A DNA stretch of 64,000 nucleotides from Stigmatella aurantiaca. Lineage in GTDB: Bacteria; Myxococcota; Myxococcia; Myxococcales; Myxococcaceae. The notes under the pieces are model-generated. The model was not told the origin of the DNA and did no database searches. It was given only the letters and a program-made list of their open reading frames with translations. Made by a program: the position numbers and the translations under genes. This document shows, one piece after another, positions 59,501 through 64,000 of this stretch; the first letter of the stretch is position 1; every line of letters begins with the position of its first letter. Location: NCBI RefSeq assembly GCF_900109545.1, contig NZ_FOAP01000004.1, positions 62,001-126,000 on the forward strand, in the 5' to 3' direction.

Positions 59501-62500
59501 TCGTCGTCGCTGGGAACGACGAGCCTGTGGTCCGGACCACCTATGACGAAGTGACTCAGACGGTGGTGATCTACAGCCGCTCCCGCGATAGCCGCACCAC
59601 CTGGACGCGGCACGCCACCGCGCGCCTCCGGCGGAGCCTCCTGACGCCCCCTCCGGAGCACGTCCAGCTTGCCAGCCTCGCCGCGCACGCCGCGCCCCAG
59701 CTCGACACGGAGACGCTCTACCGGATGCTCGGCGAGCGTGGCCTCGATTACGGTCCAAGCCTTCGAGGCATTCGCTGGTTGCGCCGGGGTGAGACAGATC
59801 TCCTCGCCGAGCTCATGCTCCCCGCCGCGGAGGTGGCGCGGATCACCGCCGACGAGAGCATCGTTCTGGATCCGGTCTGGCTGGATCCTTGCTTTCAGGC
59901 CATGGTGGCTTGGCTGCCCGCAGACGATCAGCGGCTCTATCTCCCGATGGGGTGCCGGAGCATCCGATTCTACAGACGGCCCGATCCCCGCGAGCCGTTG
60001 TTCTGCCACGCGCAAGTCCGGAAGCAGGTGGCCAACGCGCTCGAGAGCGACATCACCTTGATCGATGGTGGTGGCCAGGTGGTGGCCAGGCTCGTGGGCG
60101 TCGAGTGCGCCGCGCTCGCGGACCACGAGGAGAAGGCCCCCAGGCCATCCTTCTACGACTGGACCTACGAGCACGTCTTTGAAGAGGCCTCGCTCGAAGA
60201 GGCGGGGACGAAGGGCAGCGGCGGCTGGGTCGTGTTCGCGGATCGCGGCGGGATGGGCGCCGAGCTTGGGCGCGCGCTTGAGCGGGCCGGAGTCCAGGAC
60301 CTGGTACAGGTGGTGCCGGGGGAGTCGTTCGCCCGCGAGTCGGCCACGCGCTTCCAGGTTCGTCCTGGGGACGCGGAGGATGCCCGTCGTCTGGTGGACG
60401 CCCTCGGCCTCGCACGGTTCCGGAACATCGCCTACCTCCTTGGCCTGGATGCGACTCAGGTGGCGGGAGCAGGCGACGTGCTTGAGTTCCTCCGCGTGGT
60501 GTTGGCGCTGTCCCCGGGGGAAGGCGCTTCGATCCGCGTCGTCACGAGGGATGCGCAGCGCGCGCTTCCAGAGGATGCGTTGTCCTCGCTCGCTGCTGCG
60601 CCCCTGATTGGCTTCTCGCGCGTGGTGGCGGCCGAATTCCCGCATCTGCGGATGCGCACCATTGATCTCCCCAAGGGAGCCTCGGCCGCTCAACCGGAGA
60701 TGATCGAGCGCCTCGCTCGCGAGATCCTGGCGGAAACCCAGGAGGACGAGGTTGCGCTGCGTGACACCCGGAGACTTGTCCGGCGCCTCAAGCAAAAGCC
60801 ACTCCCCGAGTGGGAGGAAGGGACAACGGAGCCAATGGGCTCCGAAGAGAAGGAGCAGGTCTTCGAGGTCTCCCTCGACGGTTCGGAGCGGCGGCCGAGG
60901 AGGGCCTCGCGGCGGCAGCCGGGGCGTGGAGAGATCGAGATCAAGGTCGCCAGCGTGACGCTGACGCGCGGGGCCGCTGCTCAAGGCCGGCGCTCGGTTA
61001 CCTCCCTCTGGCCGGTGGAACTGGGGGGAGTGGTTGTCGCGGCCGGTGAGGACACGCCAGGGTTTGCGCCTGGGCAACGGGTGCAGGCGCTGATCGCGCA
61101 AGAAGCGTCCGTGATCGGGACGCACGCGCTGGTGCGGTTGGGACGCGACTGGATCCGCACGGGTGCCTCGCAGGGCCGGTTGCTGCCATTCCTCGCAGCG
61201 GAGTATGCCCTCCACACCCACGGCCGGCTCCTGCCCGGGGAGCGGCTCCTGGTCCTCGGAGATGCCGCAGGGATTGGCTCCGCGGTGCTCGAGCTCGGGC
61301 GAGCCGCAGGTGCTCAGGCTGCGGCTGTCCTGGACCCTGATACCGGCTCGGCACCACAAGGGATCCGCGTCTTCGATCGGCGTTCCCCCACGCTCAGGGA
61401 CGAGATCATGGAATGGACGGGTGGCGGCGGTGTGGATCTCCTGGTGAATGCGTCCCGTGATCCGGAGCCTACCCTCACCAGCGTTCTCGGGGACTTCGGC
61501 CGCTTCGTCGATGCGGGGCCGATCGCCCCGGCGGACGGTCTCTTCGCCACCGCCTGGCCTCGAGGCATCTCCTGCTCCAGGGTGGATGCCGCGGCCATGT
61601 TGCAGCAGCGCCCCCAGGAGGCCGCCGCACGGCTTCAGGCGGTCCTGGAGCGGTTTGGAGAGCTCCCGGCGCTCTCGTCAGAGAACTGGCCGGCGGCCCG
61701 CGCGGGTGACGCGCGGCGCTGGCTCTCGGAGCGCGCACGGGAGGATGGGATTGCCCGCCTCACGCTCTCGTTCACGGAGGCCGGGCCGGTCGCGCTCGCA
61801 CCCGCGGCGGACGAGCGCTTGTTTGACGCGAACGCGGCCTACCTCGTGACCGGTGGCTTCGGGGGCTTCGGTCTCGCCCTCGCTCGCTGGATGGCCGCCG
61901 AAGGGGCACGCCACCTTGTGCTCACCGGCCGGAAGGGGGCTTCCACCCCTGAGGCACGACAGCTGATCCAGGAGCTTGAGGCGGCAGGGGTCCGCGTCAC
62001 CGGGGTTGCCGCGGACGTCAGCAACAGGGAAGAGATGCGGGCGTTGTTCGCGCGAATCGACGCCACGCACCCCCCGCTCAAGGGTGTGTTGCATACCGCG
62101 GCCGTGCTCGATGATGCGCTGCTGCCTGATCTGGGCCACGAGCGCATCCAGCGTGTCATGGCCCCCAAGGCCGGCGGCGCGTGGATCCTCCACGAGCTGA
62201 CGCAGGACCGCCCGCTGGACTTCTTCGTCCTGTTCTCCTCGGTCGCCGCCCTGATCGGCAATCCCCGGCAGGGCAACTACGTGGCCGCGAACAGCTTCCT
62301 CGACGCGCTCGCGGAGCACCGCGCCGCGCGAGGTCTGGCCGCGACCAGCATCCACTGGGGGGTCCTCGGAGAGATCGGAATGGCGCAGGAGGAGGCAGTG
62401 CGTGCCTACCTCGAGTCTCTCGGCCTCCACGCCATGCCCCCAGCCTCGGTGCTGGCGGCGCTCAAGCGGGTGCTTCGAATCCGCCCCCCCCAGATCGGGA

Positions 62501-63036
62501 TCTTCGATGTCAACTGGCCCCAGCTTGGGCGCGCTGCTCCGAACCTCGGCCGGACTCCGAGGACGGCGCACCTGATCGGATCCTCCCAGGGAGGCGTGCA
62601 GAGCGATGCAGAGGGCCTTCGCCGTCACCTGGCGGAGCTGAGCCCAGAGGCCCGGCAGACTGAGATTGAGCGCTTCCTCGCGCAGCGCATCTCCCTCATC
62701 CTCCAGGTCCCCATCGACCGCGTGGATCCGCAGAAGTCTCTGTCGATGTTGGGGGTGGACTCCCTCCTGTCGATGCAGGTCCAGGGGGCCATCCGCGAGG
62801 CGCTCGGCGTCGAGATTCCAGCGCTTGAGCTTCTTCGAGGAGGAAACCTGGTGCAGGTTGCCAGCACCGTGTCCGCGAAGTTCGACAGGCCAGCCGCCGT
62901 GGTACCCGCGCCGGCGCCTGTCACTGCAGAAGCTCAGATCGAGCAGCAAGTGAACAACATGTCAGAGAGCGAAGTGGAGACGATCCTCCGTGCCATGCTG
63001 GAAGCCCAGGCAGGACAGGGGGAGGTCAAGTCATGA
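56566..63036 (+). CDS. Type I polyketide synthase, KS-AT-DH-(ER-like)-KR-ACP
   Basis: About 2156 residues. The KS (to about 435) has DTACSSS (Cys181). The AT (about 546-860) has GHSAGE and the acyl-specificity stretch VPYHS, neither the malonyl HAFH nor the methylmalonyl YASH form. The DH (910-1200) has HRVRGALVVP (His938) and DPCFQ. A structural KR half precedes a divergent ER-like region (about 1430-1720) that lacks the usual NADPH GGVG. The KR has TGGFGGFG (from about 1762) and Tyr1905, and the ACP has Ser2066 in GVDSL. The start is uncertain among GTG 56518, 56566 and 56578. The stop overlaps the NRPS start by ATGA, so the chain is probably passed to that NRPS. Confidence 0.9.
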   Translation: MFNTVRDPIAIVGIGCRFPGGAKSPRHLWDLLTQGRSAIVEVPKDRWDHRRYYDPDPDKPGKTYVRHGGFLQEPIDVFDAAFFSISPREAATLDPQQRLLAEVAWESLEDAGFPPDSLAGSQTGVYIGGFMLDSMLTHMGSKNREMIGPHTAVGSTMTVLSNRLSFMFDFRGPSISLDTACSSSLVAVHLACQDLWSGTTSLGLAGGVNVMFRPEIFVAMSKGKFLSADGYSKSFDAHADGYGRGEGAGIVVLKRLSDAVRDNDRIYALIRGTGVNQDGHSDSMTAPSARAQEALVRQVCASASVNPAELHAFEAHGTGTAVGDPAEMGGLGAVSKRPGGQGPWVGSLKASIGHLEAAAGVAGLIKASLCLQHRQLPPQANLQKLNPAIPFETLGLRIPQRLEALEPRNGESLKMGVNSFGYGGTNAHCLLEQAPPGGARAPFPEAQAKRSVSLSAPVILPLSARSPEALRALARSYAGLLSAPDHAPLADICFSAAVRRSHHEHRLALVATEDAAGLAARLESFAANNPAEDGASGRTLPAEAAKPVFVFTGMGPQWWAMGRELYERDALFRSTLDRCDAIFQRLAGWSLLAQMLADEKSSNMARTDIAQPANAFLQIGLLELWRRAGVEPAAVVGHSAGEVASAYAAGRFTLEQAMLVIYERSRIQAKAAGLGKLLAVGLTEEGARAAIRGREDVVSIAAINGPSAVTLSGAAKAIEEISAELEARGVFQRILKVEVPYHSPAMDPLKPELRRCLATLQPSVGNLPIYSTVTGGLVEGMSYDAEYWCDNIREPTLFAKAVRQLLKDGYRLFLEVGPHPVLLASIKECCAEARVEGRMFSSLKRQEPEQKTFAKALAELYVAGARSPWAGLYPEGCRFTQLPSYPWQREKYWHESEEALTDRLASNEHALLGLRISAPTPTWERGLNARFLPCLADHRVRGALVVPGAAYVELALGLRRELGLSEPHMLEDVRFENALVVAGNDEPVVRTTYDEVTQTVVIYSRSRDSRTTWTRHATARLRRSLLTPPPEHVQLASLAAHAAPQLDTETLYRMLGERGLDYGPSLRGIRWLRRGETDLLAELMLPAAEVARITADESIVLDPVWLDPCFQAMVAWLPADDQRLYLPMGCRSIRFYRRPDPREPLFCHAQVRKQVANALESDITLIDGGGQVVARLVGVECAALADHEEKAPRPSFYDWTYEHVFEEASLEEAGTKGSGGWVVFADRGGMGAELGRALERAGVQDLVQVVPGESFARESATRFQVRPGDAEDARRLVDALGLARFRNIAYLLGLDATQVAGAGDVLEFLRVVLALSPGEGASIRVVTRDAQRALPEDALSSLAAAPLIGFSRVVAAEFPHLRMRTIDLPKGASAAQPEMIERLAREILAETQEDEVALRDTRRLVRRLKQKPLPEWEEGTTEPMGSEEKEQVFEVSLDGSERRPRRASRRQPGRGEIEIKVASVTLTRGAAAQGRRSVTSLWPVELGGVVVAAGEDTPGFAPGQRVQALIAQEASVIGTHALVRLGRDWIRTGASQGRLLPFLAAEYALHTHGRLLPGERLLVLGDAAGIGSAVLELGRAAGAQAAAVLDPDTGSAPQGIRVFDRRSPTLRDEIMEWTGGGGVDLLVNASRDPEPTLTSVLGDFGRFVDAGPIAPADGLFATAWPRGISCSRVDAAAMLQQRPQEAAARLQAVLERFGELPALSSENWPAARAGDARRWLSERAREDGIARLTLSFTEAGPVALAPAADERLFDANAAYLVTGGFGGFGLALARWMAAEGARHLVLTGRKGASTPEARQLIQELEAAGVRVTGVAADVSNREEMRALFARIDATHPPLKGVLHTAAVLDDALLPDLGHERIQRVMAPKAGGAWILHELTQDRPLDFFVLFSSVAALIGNPRQGNYVAANSFLDALAEHRAARGLAATSIHWGVLGEIGMAQEEAVRAYLESLGLHAMPPASVLAALKRVLRIRPPQIGIFDVNWPQLGRAAPNLGRTPRTAHLIGSSQGGVQSDAEGLRRHLAELSPEARQTEIERFLAQRISLILQVPIDRVDPQKSLSMLGVDSLLSMQVQGAIREALGVEIPALELLRGGNLVQVASTVSAKFDRPAAVVPAPAPVTAEAQIEQQVNNMSESEVETILRAMLEAQAGQGEVKS

Positions 63037-64000
63037 GCACCCCCCGCGACAACATGAGCGGCCTCAGCCTGGAGGAGAAGCGCAAGCTCCTCGCTGAACT
63101 CCTGGCGAAGTCAGGGAAGAGTGCCCCCCGCATCTTTTCGCTCTCCTCGGGGCAGAAGGCGCTCTGGCTTCTCCAGCAGCAGGATCCGGACGGAGCCGCC
63201 TACAACACGCCTTTCGCGCTCCGCATCCGGTCCCAGGTCGATGTGGGGGCATTGAAGCATGCCTTCGAGATGGTGGCCGCGCGCCACCCGAGCCTGCGAA
63301 CCACGGTCTCGCCGACTGCGGACGGCCAGCTCCTCCAGACGAGCCACCCCGTGCTCGAGCCGCACTTCGCTCACATCGATGCGGCAGGCTGGAGCGCCGA
63401 GCAGCTCCAGGCTGCGGTCGTTCGCGCCTATCGCCAGCCGTTCTCGTTGGATCGTGGTCCGCTCCTCCGGGGCGATCTGTTCAGTTCCCAGCCTGATGAC
63501 CACGTGCTCCTGATCACTGTTCACCACATCTTCTACGACGGGTGGTCGGCAGGGATCGTTCAGCAAGAGCTGACGCAGCTCTATCAGGTGCTCTCGCGTG
63601 GCGAGCAGCCGTCACTGGCGCCCGTCACGGGCAGCTATGCCGACTTCGTTGCACAGCAGGCGGAGATGCTTTCGGGTGCGGTGGGGCGCAAGCACTGGGA
63701 CTACTGGCAGAAGAAGCTTTCCGGAGAGCTGCCTGTCCTGACGCTCCCTGCGGATCGGAGCCACTCAGCCCTCGCGGCGAATCGGAGCGGAGCGTGCTCG
63801 CTCAAGCTCCAGCCCGAGCTGACGAACCGGATCAAGGAACTCGCGCAGAGTTCAGAGGCCACTCCCTTCGTCGTGCTCTTGTCCGCCTATGCAGCCCTGC
63901 TTGGGCGCTTGGCCCGGCAAGACGACGTCCTGATCGGCTCCCCGACAGCCGGGCGCCCGGACACGGCCTCGCATGGGGTGGTGGGCTACTTCGCCAACTC
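63033..64000 (+). CDS. Nonribosomal peptide synthetase, condensation domain (3' end outside window)
   Basis: The first 322 residues of an NRPS, open to the end of the window. A short helical N-terminus (LSLEEKRKLLAELLAKSG) resembles a docking segment. The condensation domain then begins at about residue 35 (FSLSSGQKALWLLQQ) and contains the catalytic HHIFYDGWS (His164, His165, Asp169) and later PTAGRP. It accepts the polyketide acyl chain from the PKS ACP and couples it to an amino acid. Domains beyond this are not visible, so the amino acid cannot be predicted. Confidence 0.9.
   Translation, partial: MSTPRDNMSGLSLEEKRKLLAELLAKSGKSAPRIFSLSSGQKALWLLQQQDPDGAAYNTPFALRIRSQVDVGALKHAFEMVAARHPSLRTTVSPTADGQLLQTSHPVLEPHFAHIDAAGWSAEQLQAAVVRAYRQPFSLDRGPLLRGDLFSSQPDDHVLLITVHHIFYDGWSAGIVQQELTQLYQVLSRGEQPSLAPVTGSYADFVAQQAEMLSGAVGRKHWDYWQKKLSGELPVLTLPADRSHSALAANRSGACSLKLQPELTNRIKELAQSSEATPFVVLLSAYAALLGRLARQDDVLIGSPTAGRPDTASHGVVGYFAN

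Noticed and set aside
56479-61359. 1626-residue minus-strand frame opposite the PKS
   Set aside because: It is antisense to a PKS with intact KS, AT, DH and KR motifs and has no domain of its own.
31023-64000. Direct identification as a zeamine/fabclavine-type polyamine-peptide cluster
   Set aside because: The mix of PUFA-like synthase, PKS and NRPS is similar in concept, but no aminotransferase or thioester reductase was seen in the synthase operon.
1-64000. tRNA, rRNA, CRISPR or insertion-sequence features
   Set aside because: No cloverleaf-like sequence, regular spacer-repeat array or transposase motif with terminal repeats was found by eye; a tRNAscan or repeat search would be decisive.

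Overview
The window looks like a high-GC myxobacterial chromosome, most likely of the suborder Cystobacterineae (relatives of Stigmatella, Cystobacter, Archangium). This is inferred from gene content: a Ser/Thr kinase, a cyclase-ATPase-TPR giant, a sigma54 two-component pair, many lipoproteins, and a large polyketide/lipid synthase locus. I see no tRNA, rRNA, CRISPR array or insertion sequence.

Layout. 1-5.2 kb: the tail of a membrane-anchored protein, then three plus-strand genes for two c-type cytochrome proteins (one a multihaem lipoprotein) and a second lipoprotein, ended by a strong hairpin terminator. 5.3-6.8 kb: an overlapping O-methyltransferase/VOC pair. 6.9-14.5 kb: a 2-oxo-acid module, with an isopropylmalate/isocitrate dehydrogenase-like gene facing a five-gene operon (HisC-like aminotransferase, E1-beta, E1-alpha, fused LeuC-LeuD-type dehydratase, LeuA-like synthase). 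Together these resemble leucine-type chain elongation of a 2-oxo acid, followed by transamination or oxidative decarboxylation. 14.9-21.7 kb: a LOG-type protein, a small membrane protein, a 1440-residue cyclase/ATPase/TPR protein and a B12-binding radical SAM enzyme. 21.8-26.9 kb: a histidine kinase/NtrC-type regulator pair and an OmpA-like lipoprotein operon. Both promoter regions carry the same layout of paired TGGC-N5-GCCA-type sites and a -24/-12 element. 26.9-30.9 kb: a histidine phosphatase, a DEAD-box helicase, an XRE regulator and a kinase homologue with an altered DFG motif.

31.0-55.1 kb is the most interesting part: a 24-kb, eight-gene minus-strand operon with mostly overlapping genes. 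It encodes a PUFA-synthase-like system with three KS/chain-length-factor-like pairs, one AT, a tandem ACP-like/KR protein, three dehydratase-type hot-dog units, a phosphopantetheinyl transferase, an Ntn-hydrolase (peptidase C45/acyltransferase family) fused to a dehydratase, and a 2001-residue fusion of a thiamine-diphosphate enzyme, an acyl-activating ligase, an ACP and a condensation-type acyltransferase. In the tandem ACP-like domains the usual phosphopantetheine serine is threonine (three copies) or proline (one copy). The only canonical serine ACP in the operon is in the 2001-residue fusion.

55.3-64 kb: divergent from that operon are a discrete acyltransferase, a reducing type I PKS (KS-AT-DH-ER-like-KR-ACP) and the start of an NRPS whose condensation domain runs off the window. 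The whole 31-64 kb region is probably one biosynthetic locus making a lipid- or polyketide-capped peptide or amide. The product cannot be named from this sequence.
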